The notes under the pieces: generated by a model
Database searches by the model: none
Seen by the model: the letters and a program-made list of their open reading frames with translations, nothing else
What the model was told of the DNA's origin: nothing
Shown here: piece by piece, positions 1 to 11,455 of the stretch
Layout: the number at the start of each line of letters is the position of its first letter
Numbering within the stretch: position 1 is the stretch's first letter
Program-made: the position numbers and the translations under genes
Assembly: GCF_041956535.1 (NCBI RefSeq)
Contig: NW_027192192.1
Coordinates: 183,051-247,050 of the forward strand
Direction: 5' to 3'
DNA from: Calcarisporiella thermophila CBS 279.70
Taxonomy: Eukaryota > Calcarisporiellomycota
DNA: 64,000 bases

Positions 1-10
1 ATATGTTTGG

Positions 11-720
11 CTATCCCCCATTCAGCCTTGTATCGTCTGTAGGTAAATAAAATAGGAGAGGTAAATGATATAAAAAAAAAATGTATACAAACTAGTCATT
101 ACCTTGTGAGGTGGACGATACAGCTTTCAACTCAACTTCCCGAGCAGTTCGCGGTTTGTTGTTATCAAATCTAAAGCCCAATTGTCTCAGAAATTCCCGG
201 GGAAACTTCTCAGAGACTACAGAAAACTGTTTTTTTCTCGCTTCAGGTTTTTCACTGGCTTGCAAAAGTGCAAGTTGTCGAAGGGTATGGTAGTATGAGT
301 TATCCGTGTGCTCTAGTAAATGATGAAATAAAATCATTCCATCTCGTGTATCAAAAAAGAATCTTGCTACTTCGTCTAGCTATTCTTTATAGGTAGAGGA
401 AGAGGAAAAGTCCTCCAAACTCATTTGACTATTCTTCTGCGAAGAGGACAGTAAGAAACGAGACTCAATCTGGGAAATAAAACGAGGAATAGATGTGGAG
501 AGAGCCGACAAGATGAAAATAAAAGCGAGTTATAATTAGAATAAAAAGATGTAAGATTTAATATATGATTTTTAACGAATTCAAAGATGTAGAGCAAAGA
601 AGAGTAAAAATGGTTTCGAGAATAAATATTCTTGAATATATATTGTATTTTTAAGGAAATATTAATACCGTTGCAGAGAGCTCTGAAATGCTGATTCTTC
701 AAAATCTAAATGCGGTATGT
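11..720 (-). CDS. Unrecognised spliced gene, 3' part; 5' end unresolved
   Basis: A phase-consistent chain of minus-strand exons can be read: 669..720, 430..469, 103..379 and 11..36, ending at a TAA/TAG-class stop (TAG, 11..13). The join 379 to 430 needs a GTCAAA donor; the others use GTATTA and GTAATG donors with AG acceptors. The longest exon encodes a polar helical stretch with DEVARFFFDTRDGMILFHHL near its start and ends in a Glu/Lys-rich tail. A further upstream exon ending at 848 (donor GTAATA, right phase) is possible but has no in-frame ATG, so the start is not known. I do not recognise the family. The gene is divergent from the plus-strand gene starting at 1015. The exon model is tentative; the 103..379 exon is the firmest part. 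Confidence 0.4.
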
Positions 721-1014
721 CTGATCAAGCTGGGAAACTCCCAGATTTAGAAATAATTTCTAGCTTTTTTTTTTGCTGAAATACAAGCCACATTTTCGAA
801 TGAATATACGCGACATTTTCTGCACCAGTTTCTTACGCGTGTATTACTTAGGTTTATATAGGTATGTGTGTCAATTATACAAGTGGCCCAAATAACGTGG
901 TCATCATCAATAGTTTGACCGATATATAAATCCACCTTATTTATAATTTTGTCATTTACATAATACTAGCAATCTTATACTCATTCCATTTTGTGCCATT
1001 AATCGATTATAAGT

Positions 1015-1632
1015 ATGGCCGAAGATGACGTGACAGCGGATCCTTCTCCTACGCCAGCATCCGGGAACGATGGTTCGAAACCGTCTGGATTTATTGCTTT
1101 AATAAAACCTTTAACCCGCCGTCCTAAGTCTTCCCTCGAACCGCAACCGGATAAACTCCAACTTCTTCAAGCAGAGCTCGCTGCCACTCAAGACCCGAAA
1201 AAACGATATGCAATATTAAAGCAGTCTGGTTTAGCGGATTTTGGCCCGTGGTCTCTAAAGGACACCATTTTTGATCCACCAGCCCCTAAGGAAATAAAAA
1301 AGGGTGACAAAGAGAATGGCGGGAAGAAACAAAAAGACGACAAGGCCAATACTCCTGCTGCTACGGTTAAACCTCCAGATAATGTATCCTCACTTAATAC
1401 CCCTCTCGTCAGCATTAGCTGGCAGACTCCACAATCCTATATCTCCCGGTATTACTGGCCATATTATTCTTATTACCCGTATGGCTATATTTGGCCATAT
1501 AGCTACTATAGTGGTACTTTCTATCCAACCATGAGATACTTGTATCCTGGAGGCTACGGCATCTATGGTGGCATGGGCGGGTATCCATACGGGGTCGGAA
1601 TGATGCAATATCCATACTATGCATTCATTTAA
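1015..1632 (+). CDS. Tyr/Gly/Pro-rich hypothetical protein
   Basis: Single-exon frame of 205 residues with a clear ATG at 1015 and TAA stop. The first 45 residues are acidic, Pro/Ser-rich; residues 45-90 form a possible short helical segment (PDKLQLLQAELAATQDPKKR) followed by FGPWSLKDTIFDPP; residues 95-120 are Lys-rich; the last 75 residues are dominated by Tyr, Gly, Pro and Met (for example YYWPYYSYYPYGY). Such tails are typical of low-complexity, phase-separating or cell-surface adhesive segments, but nothing here decides which. No signal peptide or membrane segment is visible. No family recognised. It lies head-to-head with the left-edge gene and tail-to-tail with chitin synthase. Confidence 0.65.
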   Translation: MAEDDVTADPSPTPASGNDGSKPSGFIALIKPLTRRPKSSLEPQPDKLQLLQAELAATQDPKKRYAILKQSGLADFGPWSLKDTIFDPPAPKEIKKGDKENGGKKQKDDKANTPAATVKPPDNVSSLNTPLVSISWQTPQSYISRYYWPYYSYYPYGYIWPYSYYSGTFYPTMRYLYPGGYGIYGGMGGYPYGVGMMQYPYYAFI

Positions 1633-2007
1633 GTCTTTGTATTTTTTTTTTTGTTCCGTTAACTTTTGATTGCTTTTAAATACTCTCTAATATCTATTTA
1701 TATCTATTTATTTCCCCCCGATTCTCGCACTGTTATATTTTGAGCTTCTCTCATATATCAAGTTCCTTTTATCTATTCCACTCCTGTTGTATTAAAAATG
1801 AAACGGTGATCTTCATTTAAAGCTAGCCAAAATTATTGAGTCCAATTAGGTATGGCAAATAAATAATGACCTAATCAATCAATCAATCAATCAATAAGGT
1901 ATACCAAAATCGATAAATAATAAGCGTTTGCATGTGTATTATAACAAATAAATACTTTAAATTATTGCAAAAAGATTAGGGGAAGAAAGAGAAGCACGGC
2001 TACAGGG
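1633..2007. other. Convergent intergenic region
   Basis: AT-rich spacer between two convergent genes. It contains T-runs just after 1640 suited to 3' end formation of the plus gene, and a short AATC tandem tract (see 1873..1896). No gene is seen. Confidence 0.6.
1873..1896. repeat. (AATC)n microsatellite
   Basis: About six consecutive AATC units in the convergent spacer. A simple repeat with no evident function. Confidence 0.85.
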
Positions 2008-5000
2008 TTAGCCTGTGATCATACGCAGAATTAAATAGAGGGTACTGCCGGTAAAACGAATGACTGAAAGCGCAACAACACTCCAGAGGACAAAGGCAAA
2101 GTATCTGGGTGTGGATTCTAGGAAAGAATACGAGCGTTTTAGTATGGTGCAAGGTAGTTTCTAGCCGATCCCGAAATCCAGAAAAGGCAGTTAAAACTTA
2201 CGCGCATTTGGACTGAATTCGGCAGACATCAAATGGATTACCAGCACCACCAGGAGGGCATTGCTTAGAATCCACGCGACAACAAGGCGCGTCCTAAAAC
2301 CGCGATAGTAGTCCTCCTGCTTCGTTTTCGCATCACGCTTCTGCTTTGGTGCCTCGACCTTATGTTGCAATTCTGTCATTGCTAAATCATAGTCGGCATT
2401 GAGATCTTTTTCTTCAGTTGGGATGGCTATTTCAGCAGTTTGGACCCCATTTTCTTGGGACGATTTGACTACGCCAAGATCAGTGGCCACCGTATTGTCT
2501 CCTTTTGTGCCCCAGCTAGTTGATAAAGGGTCAACTCCAGCACGTGTTTTCCCAGGAATGTAACTTATCCAATAGCAAATATCTTACCTGACATCGTGGG
2601 TGTTACAAAATGCGTATATATTCAGTACATTGATATAGCTCGGCATCATGAACATGTATTGAATAAACGACGTGATCATGTGCCAGGCATCCAAATACAA
2701 GAGTGATGAAACAATATACATCAAATAGGTTGCGGCAAAGGAAATAACGATATCACGGAACGTACTATTGCTGAGGAGGGCAAGAGCTTTGGTGAATCCA
2801 GCACCTTTTGCATTTTCAACGGCCACGGTCACGCCGACCCAAGTAATATAGATAGATGCGAAAATCATATAGCCCATAATGAAGGCAAAGAATATCATGA
2901 TCATGGTGTATGCATACTTGGAGCTGTGATAAGCGACAAATAAAATGATGACATGTTACTTAGTTGAATTGCCTTTGCGTCTCTTATAAATCAATAACCA
3001 TACCCTTGAGGCCTATTACCAAGAGCCATTACAAACTGCACCACAAGCAGTGTTACATATATATACGTCAACACCATCTTAAAACCTAGCGCAACATTCA
3101 TCGAGAAGGGGCGTTGTTTATCCAAATGGACTAGAGCCTCTGCTAGGGAATAGAATGTGAGGTAGAAATTACCCTAAAAAATGTATCCATACTGTATGTT
3201 AGCCCATGAGTTACTTAGGTGAATAAAATATAAATTACCATTCCAAACCATGAAAACAAAAGGGAATAGCATTGGTAAATAAACTCAAAGTAGAGTAAGA
3301 ATTTACGCAGAACTGAGTGCCGACTTCTATTAATTTGCGCGAAATGGAAAAGGGCATATACGGCAGCGAAAAATGATCCATTTAACCAGCGGCGGCGCTG
3401 GGATACAAACTCGGGCACAGTATCTGGCACATCTGTTTCTCCATAGGCACTAGCGACATACTTTAACACCCATGCATCATCTTTCTTTGCGACCAATTCA
3501 AAACATAAAATCCGATCTTCGGCCAAATACATGTTGGCCGTAAATACATCTGCATCCCCACCATGCTGTTTTTCTCCCTTGAAGTAGGAATTGAGCGGAC
3601 CTGCGCCAGTGGTAGGGTCGTTCTGAAGGGCTATATACCGGTAGGCTGAAAAAGCTCCTGGTAGCACCGAGATGTAGCCAAAAACCGACTCAAGGGGTTT
3701 GTCGAGGATATTGGACATTTTGTATTCAAAGTTTTGTGCCGCAACCAGCGGATTAATGAGGTTTACTCCCACCGTGCCAGTCATAGCTCGAATCTCACCA
3801 CAAGCCCCCGCAACATTCGAATTGATATCAAACGCCTATAAAGACGCTATATGTTATTTCTTATCCGCGGGAAAGGACGCGAGAATCAATTCTATACCTC
3901 ACCTTCCAGAGATGGTATATTGAGGTTGGACCAGGTCTGGTCCCAACATCTAGCAGGACGCATACATTTGGCTGGATGATGGGGCCAAATCCATTGAAAA
4001 ACCAACGATGTGAGTTGATTTTCTTTTGGTTCTGCTCCTTCAAGCAGAAGATAACCTGCACTGGCACCAAGCCCTTTTCGGCTCCTTTTTTTTTCAATTC
4101 TGGATCCAGAGATATCTGGGTGGTGAACTACGGTTGACGAAAAGTGTCAGCTTATTCCAATGCCTATTTGGGTCAAATACAGAAAAGAATACCTCGTAAA
4201 TATGTGCAGTAACCGGTTTACCATTGACAACGTTCTTCGCCACCCCGTCCTGATATACGCCCATTGCTGAAAGTACATGTAACGTACGAGGGTGGATCTT
4301 GCTTCGACCATCGGAGACAATACAAACCACAACCTTTTTCCATCCGTCTTTTCCCCATGTACGGCTTCGATCGCGCGTACAGAGATGTGCAATGTTTTTC
4401 ATGACTCCGTGCATCGTGCGACAAAAAAGGATCTCATCTTCCTGAATAGGCGAACGTTAAGCAATAATAATGTCAAAATTAGCAAAAATACTCTCACGAA
4501 TTTGTAACCATTAAAATAGTTGGGCGTACATTATACATAGTCATAACAATAAAGAGCTCAGTACTCCGGCCCATAAGAGGCTGTCTAAGTGAAAAACCTT
4601 CCGACTTGAAGTTGTTTGGATCGCAAGTTGCGGCCGTGTAGCGCATGTGCGTGAACTCTTTCTCATTTTTTAAGGGAACGCCATCCAAGTATCTTGAGGG
4701 GACTGGGCAGTCAAGCACCAAGTTACCATCCGTCTACCACAGAAGAGGCTTCGATTGTTATATAAAATAGAAGGGAAAATGCTGTAGATATACTATACGT
4801 ACAAGCTGCACACGTTTAACAGTCCTATGTCGCCTAGGCTGGTGACGCGGCGCGGTACCATAATGCATCATCGGCATCTGCAGCTCGATGTGAGGCTCTT
4901 TCGGGCTTTTCTTCTCATTTACTTCCATCCCACCCCCATTTTCATTTCCACTACCAAATGTCCCTTGACGAATTGGCTCCTGCCTATATCCAAGGTGTTC

Positions 5001-5315
5001 TGAATAATTAGTTGGAGCCCTGCGGAAACTGTACTCGGTTGGCGGAGCTGGCGGATTGTTGTAGACCGCCGGAGGAGGGCTGACTACAGGGTGTGGATAT
5101 GGGGCATGAGGCTCGTGATATGTAGGAGAAATAGGCTCACTGGAAGGAGATGGTGCCCCGTGCTTTAGAAGAGGATGTCGCATTGAGAATTCGTCATTAG
5201 CCATAGGTGTGTAGTCATCATTTGGAGTAGGTACGGGAGGCTGCAAGACCTGAGGGGCGGCCATGTAGTGGGAATGGCCCTCAGGATAATGGGGCTGGCT
5301 GGGATTCCGATACAT
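2008..5315 (-). CDS. CHS: Chitin synthase (division 1-like)
   Basis: Membrane glycosyltransferase that makes chitin from UDP-GlcNAc at the plasma membrane. Nine exons: 4803..5315, 4530..4733, 4193..4441, 3903..4127, 3239..3835, 3004..3173, 2588..2923, 2202..2515, 2008..2117; together 906 codons, closing in phase. Residues 1-165 are a disordered Pro-rich cytosolic tail. Then come the chitin synthase N-terminal region ([14 protein letters not shown]), [18 protein letters not shown], the VSDGR motif, [33 protein letters not shown], and the product-binding QRRRW motif at about residues 542-546, followed by at least six hydrophobic membrane segments. The start at 5315 was chosen because it is the first ATG ahead of the tail; in-frame codons further upstream contain no ATG. 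It is a full-length, apparently intact enzyme. Class within division 1 cannot be settled by eye. Confidence 0.96.
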
Positions 5316-6013
5316 GATGTAGGTGCCGAGAGAAGAGAACGCGAGAAAGAGTCGGGGAGGAGTAGAGCTTAAGCGAAAATAAAGTAAGGTCGTACAGGTG
5401 CTTAAAAAAGAAAATGTGCAGAGCCTCAGCAACTGTGCTGAAATTTTTTTTTTCCGTTTTGCAGCCACGCTCGAAGTGAAAAATTGGGCTGAGGCCTCTA
5501 TGCTCAAGGTTGCCTTCTTATTTCCCTCTAGCCCGTGGTATCATGTTTCCTAACCCATGCCGTCCCTTCAATTTGTTATATCTTCTGTCCCTATAATGAG
5601 TCCCTCGTCCTCTATATGGTGGCATATCTGATGGGAGCCTATTTTGTTTTGTACAATATTGGTAGGGATGAATTTTCTCTCCAGGTTAGCAAATTTAACT
5701 CTAATAAGTGCTTTCCCAATGGCCATTGCCGGCTTACAACTGAGTATTTGGAGACGTGCCTTCTTATTGAAGTCAATAAAATCAAAGGTGCTGGTTCATA
5801 GTTTTCAATCTCCCAAGAACTAGGATTCCCAAAATTAAATAGGCATAAAAAGCCTACTTTCAGAAGAGTCTGAAGAGCAATAAAATAGATCGAACCAAAA
5901 AATTACTGTTATTCGAATCACAACTGATATTGTTTCTCGAAGAGATACAGAAAAGATCGCCATCAGCAACTATAGAGCTTTGCCTTTGAATTATTTCATA
6001 TTTCTTTCACATA
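5316..6013. other. Divergent promoter region
   Basis: About 700 bases separating the chitin synthase and RhoGAP start codons, so it should hold both promoters. An 88-codon open stretch at 5535..5801 has no homology I recognise and is probably chance. No TATA element stands out. Confidence 0.5.
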
Positions 6014-8585
6014 ATGGCTTCTGCGGAACGACAATCTACTTTATTTCGCCACTCTTTTTGGCCACGCAGTGCTCACAATCCACATGACTTCTCTACAGGG
6101 TTACAGGCTCTCCACACGCGTCTCGATCAATTATATGGAGAAATCGCTGTTATAGCTAATTACTTCCTTGCCTACGCAAATGCTGAGGAATCACATTCTA
6201 CACGTCTACTCTCAATTCACACCAATCCTACCCCCATCTCTTCCTCGGCTGCAATTTTGGCCACTCTTTCACCAACCCCTGTGCGTAAATTTGCAAAGAA
6301 TCCTTCAGAAGAGACAACAGTACAACGTGGATTCGATTTAATAAGGAAAGAACTGGAGCAAGAAGCACAAGAGCGCCAAAAGTTAGCAAAAGAGCTTGCA
6401 GATAGAGTAGCAAAACCACTTGAAAGATTTACGGAGGAATATCGAAGAAAAGTGAGGGTTGGACGTGAGAGAGTCGAGTTGAAGGTGAAAATATTTGCCA
6501 AAATACTCCGTGATGTAACTAAGACCAAGTCCCAGTATGAAACAAAATGTCGCTCTCTTGAGGAAGCACGCGAGCTAAAGGCCACTGACTTGAACATTTC
6601 GTCGGCTCCGTCTTCTTTGAATAAGCAAGAGGGCATTAAAATTGACTCTTGGGCTATAACGCGCATGCAATCAGAACTCCCCGCGCATGACAAGAAGTTT
6701 CCCTTGCTTGGTACATACCGTGGCGTACACACCGGCGAAGATATTGTTAAGTGGCTATGCACTAACCATCCATCATGCAAGCTACCAGCTGATGCAGAGA
6801 AGTTTGGGCAAACCCTAGTGCAACAAGGGCATTTGCGACGAGTAGGCCAAATTGGAAATAGCTTTGTTGGGAGTGACGAGGCGTTCTACCTCTGGCGGGA
6901 GAAGAGTGAGGGTGGAGTAGGTGCTGGGATGGGAAAGGCGCTTGCAAACATTTGGGCAGGGGCTGAAAATATTACGAATGCTGCATCCTCAAATAGTAGT
7001 ATAGCACTCACAGGCGGAATGGGGCTCGAGGATCATGTGAAAAAACTGGAGTCAGAAGTTGCCCATGCTGATACCGCTTACCTCTCTGCGGTTCGAAAGG
7101 CTGATTTAGCGCGGCAGGAAGTGGAGCAACTTCTTTTTGAGCATTTTGATGAAATGGAAAATCTGGAGATGGACCGTGTGGATGCCATTCGGTTGGCATA
7201 CAACTGTTTGGCCGAAGTCATTGCCAACTCTGCCCCCAATGTTAAAGAGATAGGTGAGCGGCTGGGGGTGATACACGAAACATTGAAGCCGCTGCAGGAT
7301 GTTCGATATTCTGTAGATCGATGCAGAACAGGAACCTACACACCCCAGCCCATTATTTATGAGAATTTTTACCATGGAAAGGCACAGGGTTAGTATAGAG
7401 CCTTATTTAAGTTCTCTGTGTTGTTCCCTCTTCTCGGCAATGCCATTGCTGATAAAATTCTGTATCTCTAGACCAGATTTTCGGTGTCCCTATCGAAGAA
7501 TTGTCTAGAGAGGAAAAAAATGACGTGCCACATTTAGTAGCAACCTGTTTAAAGTTAATCGAAGACGGGTCTGCGGAGCTACCGGTGGAAGGTAAGTTTC
7601 CGTGCATATATATACGTAGTTCATTCATCACGTAAGAGCCTATATTCTAGATAAACTCAACATTTGGACACACGATCCTCCGCTCTCTGATATATTCCCT
7701 CTGCGTAATGCCGTTAATGATCCCGCGAATTTTTCTGTGGATACGCTCCGTAATCAAGCATTGCCGCTTGTGGCAGCCCTTCTGCGCACATACTTTGCAG
7801 AGCTGCCCGAATGTCTTTTCACTACGGAACTCTATGACGCTCTGCACACACTATACCTTACCGGAGACGCGCAAAACGGTGGTGTGCGTATGAAATCGGT
7901 TGCCAATTTGCTTGCAACGCTTCCAACCACTTCATTTACTACGCTTGAAAAATTTCTTGCAAGATTAAATGCTCTCTACATTGAGTCACAAGACCGAAAC
8001 AATTCTGGGACCGTATCAAAAGGAGAAGACTGGGCTAGCAATGTAGCTAAATTGTGGGCGCCTGCCCTTTTACGTACTCATACGGAGGGTCCTCGCAGTT
8101 TTGACAATCGCCATCCCCCTCGCGTCATCCACGACCTTATCTTATGTCACGACGAGATTTTCACCGAGGAAACGCGGAAAGCTCTCTATAAAAACTCCAT
8201 GAGATTACCGCTCCAAACTAAACCAGCCACAATAGAGGATGAGGTGAAAAAACGAAACTCGTCTGAACAAGGGAGGGCGACACCTGAGAAGCATGAAAAT
8301 AGACAAGGAGAAGTCCTATTTACACTTTCGCCTGTGGAAGGGAGTGGGAAAGGGTGGCCACGCGATGAGAAAGATAACGAGAAAGATAAAAAGGAGAATG
8401 ACGTGATAATTGAGAGGGAAATAGGTAAAAGTCAGGCTGAAGAGAAAAGTGGAGAGAGAAATCGAAGCGTAGAAAGCACATCCAACCAAGAAAAGCGAGA
8501 AGAGCTAGCAGTGAACCATAAAGCGCATGCAAATGAAGAGAATAATAGCGATGATGATGATATAGACCCTTTTTTTAAAGATTGA
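6014..8585 (+). CDS. F-BAR / DEP / RhoGAP domain protein (Rgd2/Rga8-like)
   Basis: Membrane-associated regulator of Rho-family GTPases. Exons 6014..7388, 7472..7591, 7651..8585 give 809 residues. Residues about 5-185 are an FCH/F-BAR helical module beginning with FRHSFWPRSAHNPHDFSTGL; residues about 215-300 are a DEP domain (GTYRGVHTGEDIVKWL); helices follow; residues about 465-700 are a RhoGAP fold (FGVPIEELSREE, LLRTYFAELPECLF, ASNVAKLWAPALLR); the last 100 residues are a highly charged disordered tail with an acidic end. This order, FCH-DEP-RhoGAP, is that of yeast Rgd2 and S. pombe Rga8. The GIFR-type arginine-finger position appears to read NIWT, so GAP activity is uncertain (see findings). 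Confidence 0.92.
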
Positions 8586-8864
8586 ATAGTTTTGTGTCAT
8601 GCTAGATTATTATTTGCTTACTATATAATTTATTTACGACGAGCAATTGTTCACTAGTTTTTATCTCTCTAGTCTTCTTTCCCCGTTGTTTTTATTTCTT
8701 TTTCGTCATTAGATAAAGATTCATGGTCAGATGCAGGATGCCAAAATTACGAAATTTCAACCGACTTGTCCAATTTGCCACCAGTTACTCGTCCACGTGA
8801 GCTACAACTTTTTGTAAAACCTGGTGCAGTAGTCTTAATTTTATCTTCACTTAATCTTTATACA

Positions 8865-10446
8865 ATGAACTTGCATCGCGCTCAATCACCATATGATGTC
8901 CCGGGCCTTTTATACGCGGGCTTCAATCAAGATCATGGCTGCTTTTCACTAGGTCTCGAAAACGGATTTCGAATCTTCAACTGCGATCCGCTAAAAGAAA
9001 AGATGCGAAAAGGTTCATTACTAAATTACTTCTTTTTTTCCCGCCTTGATTAGATGAATTGCTGACTTGAAGATTTTGTAGACTTTGAGGATGGAGGGAT
9101 AGGAATCGTAGAGATGTTGTTTCGCACCAACTACTTGGCCCTAGTGGGAGGAGGAAAAAACCCGAAATATCCACCAAACAAGGTGGTCATTTGGGACGAT
9201 TTGAAGAACAAAGCCGTGGTAGAGTTGGAGTTCAGAAGTGAAGTTAAGAATGTGAAGCTGCGGAGAGATCGGTAAGTGTCCTCTACCGCTTGAAGAAAAC
9301 GATATAATACTAATTGACTCCCTTCGCAGGATTGTGGTAGTTTTAGTAAATAAGGTAATAGTGTATCTCTTTAGCCCAACGCCACAGAAGCTGCATGTAT
9401 TTGAAACGGTTGACAATGAAAAAGGTGATAACACAGAGGCTACTTTCTGGCCTATTCTCTCCGCTTTTACTGAGCTATCCTATGTATACATGCTAGGACT
9501 TGCCGCACTCTCCTCCAACTCTAACGCCTCCATACTCGCCTTTCCCGGTCGCCAACGAGGCCATATTCAGATTGTCAATCTTTATTCCGCATTTCCTACC
9601 ACAACTGTCACTGCGTCTCACCCTCCGCGGTCACCCGCCTCCACAACAAACTCTGCAAACAAATTCTCCGAATTGAAGACCACGGTAACCACACCCAATG
9701 TCAGCATTATTGCAGCGCACACTGGAAGGCTAAGTTGTCTGGCAGTCAGCCAGGATGGAACTAAATGTGCGAGTGCCAGTGAGAAGGGAACGTTGATCAG
9801 AGTGTTTGATACAGCATCTGGAAAATTACTCAATGAACTTCGGAGAGGTGTGGACCGGGCAGAAATCTATAGGTCTGTTGCCATCATTGCGCGTAACTTG
9901 TACTAGATTGTTCATCTTTCTCTTCTTTATTTTAACAATGTAGCATTGCCTTCAATCCCGAAGCAACACGGCTCTGTGTTTCATCTGATAAGGGCACTGT
10001 CCACGTCTTCAACCTCGATCCAAGCGTAACCACCGATGTGGAGCTTGAGGCTGCTGGACAGGGTGGTAGCGGCGGACCTCACTATGGCGAAATTGCCGTC
10101 AATAATCCGATTCTAAATCCCTCGCCAAGTGGGAATCGACAATCCAGGTATTGTATTCTGTACCCTAGCAGATTCATCCCAAAATGACATAACCACTCCT
10201 CTCCCGGTATGTAGTTTGTCCTTTATGAAAGATCTTTTACCAAAGTACTTTTCCTCTGAATGGAGCTTCGCCCATTTTCGAATCCACACGGATTGTCGCT
10301 GCATATGTGGATGGGGTTCCGAGAGAAACTCGGTCATAGTGGTGTGTGCGGATGGGAGCTGCTACAAATTCTATTTTGATCCTCGGAAAGGTGGTGAGGG
10401 AGTTAGAGATAGCTACATGAAATTCTTGACTGGTGTCGATGATTAA
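8865..10446 (+). CDS. PROPPIN WD-repeat protein, WIPI3/WDR45B-like
   Basis: Seven-bladed beta-propeller that binds PI3P and PI(3,5)P2 and acts in autophagy or vacuolar trafficking. Exons 8865..9012, 9082..9271, 9330..9872, 9944..10147 and 10215..10446 give 438 residues in phase. The N-terminus [20 protein letters not shown] and following [18 protein letters not shown] match the start of WIPI3-type proteins. The diagnostic phosphoinositide-binding motif is LRRG (family F/LRRG), just before [20 protein letters not shown]. The C-terminal blade has [16 protein letters not shown] and [13 protein letters not shown]. Two low-complexity insertions interrupt the propeller, one Ser/Thr/Pro-rich in exon 3 and one Gly-rich in exon 4. 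Best match by eye is WIPI3/4 (Hsv2-like) rather than Atg18. Confidence 0.93.
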
Positions 10447-11455
10447 TTTTCTTATTTAATTCCTAAATGTATACAACCATGCAAATATTTTAAATTTCTT
10501 TTAGTAAAAAAGCCATCTCACTGATTATTCTTCACCTACTTTCTTCCCTCTCTTCGTCTACTTCTACTTCTACTTTTCTTTCACATTTCCCCTTATATCC
10601 CTATTCATTCTTACGAAATATATGCATCGACTAGAGAGGCTGCCCCTTCCCTAGACAAACCCACGATTGAATCATTGATAACCATATTAGAGCAATGTGA
10701 CTGCTCTTGTCCCATAATTTCAATATCAGTGTGGCAGAACCTTAGGCTGTTCAAATAAGCGGAGTGTCAGAAACAAAGGTTGTGTTGATACGAGTCGAGA
10801 GATGGTTGGCACATCCTCTTGAGAAGAACGGAGCTGCGCTTTATGCGCTAAATCAACACACTCGTTGTGTTAAAGGGCATAGTCGTCTTAGGACGGCATC
10901 TTTAACAGTTTTTTCCTCTCTACCAGGGTTGAAGTTGATAATTCACAGCTTTTACAAATTCAAACGATTTGGAATATATTGCTTCCATAGGTTTTGTCGC
11001 CCTCTTTTTTTTTGGAGTAGGTGAATTTTTTTGTTATATATAATTATTATCGAGGAATGGATAGAATATAGGCCATTTCCTTCACTTCAAAGTGGCTGTA
11101 ATAGAAGTTATTGGCATTGGCAGCCATTCTTACTCAATAGTGAAGGAATCTCCATGGCAAACGCAAGTGGTGAGCATATCAGTAGGCTTTAACAATGGGC
11201 ATTTCAAACATGAGTTGAAGAGCTAAGCCCTCCCTAAGAGATCACAAAGGGTAGGGAGATAAGCATTTATAGGCAAATATTTTCATTCAATTTTTTTCTA
11301 TTCTACTTTTTTGGACGCTCTTAATCTGGGCAGTATTGTTCAAGGATGCCAAGCTCGAAGCAGGTTGAGGGTAGCCAGAAATTGTGACCGATTTTCCAAA
11401 ATAAATCCGTTTACAGCACACGCGTCACTTTCCGTTCCATTTGACATTCCATGCA
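10447..11455. other. Intergenic, no gene seen
   Basis: About 1 kb of AT-rich sequence with pyrimidine tracts near 10550-10600. Short open stretches exist but none has splice-consistent extension or recognisable motifs. It should contain the terminator of the WIPI3-like gene and the promoter of the RUS gene. Confidence 0.5.

Noticed and set aside
361-480. TAG inside an apparently open minus-strand frame, suggesting a recoded stop
   Set aside because: A phase-consistent intron with its acceptor at that TAG explains it, and the RPAP3-like gene ends normally with TAG, so a changed genetic code is unlikely.
5535-5801. 88-codon open stretch in the chitin synthase/RhoGAP divergent region
   Set aside because: No recognisable motif; position is a promoter region.
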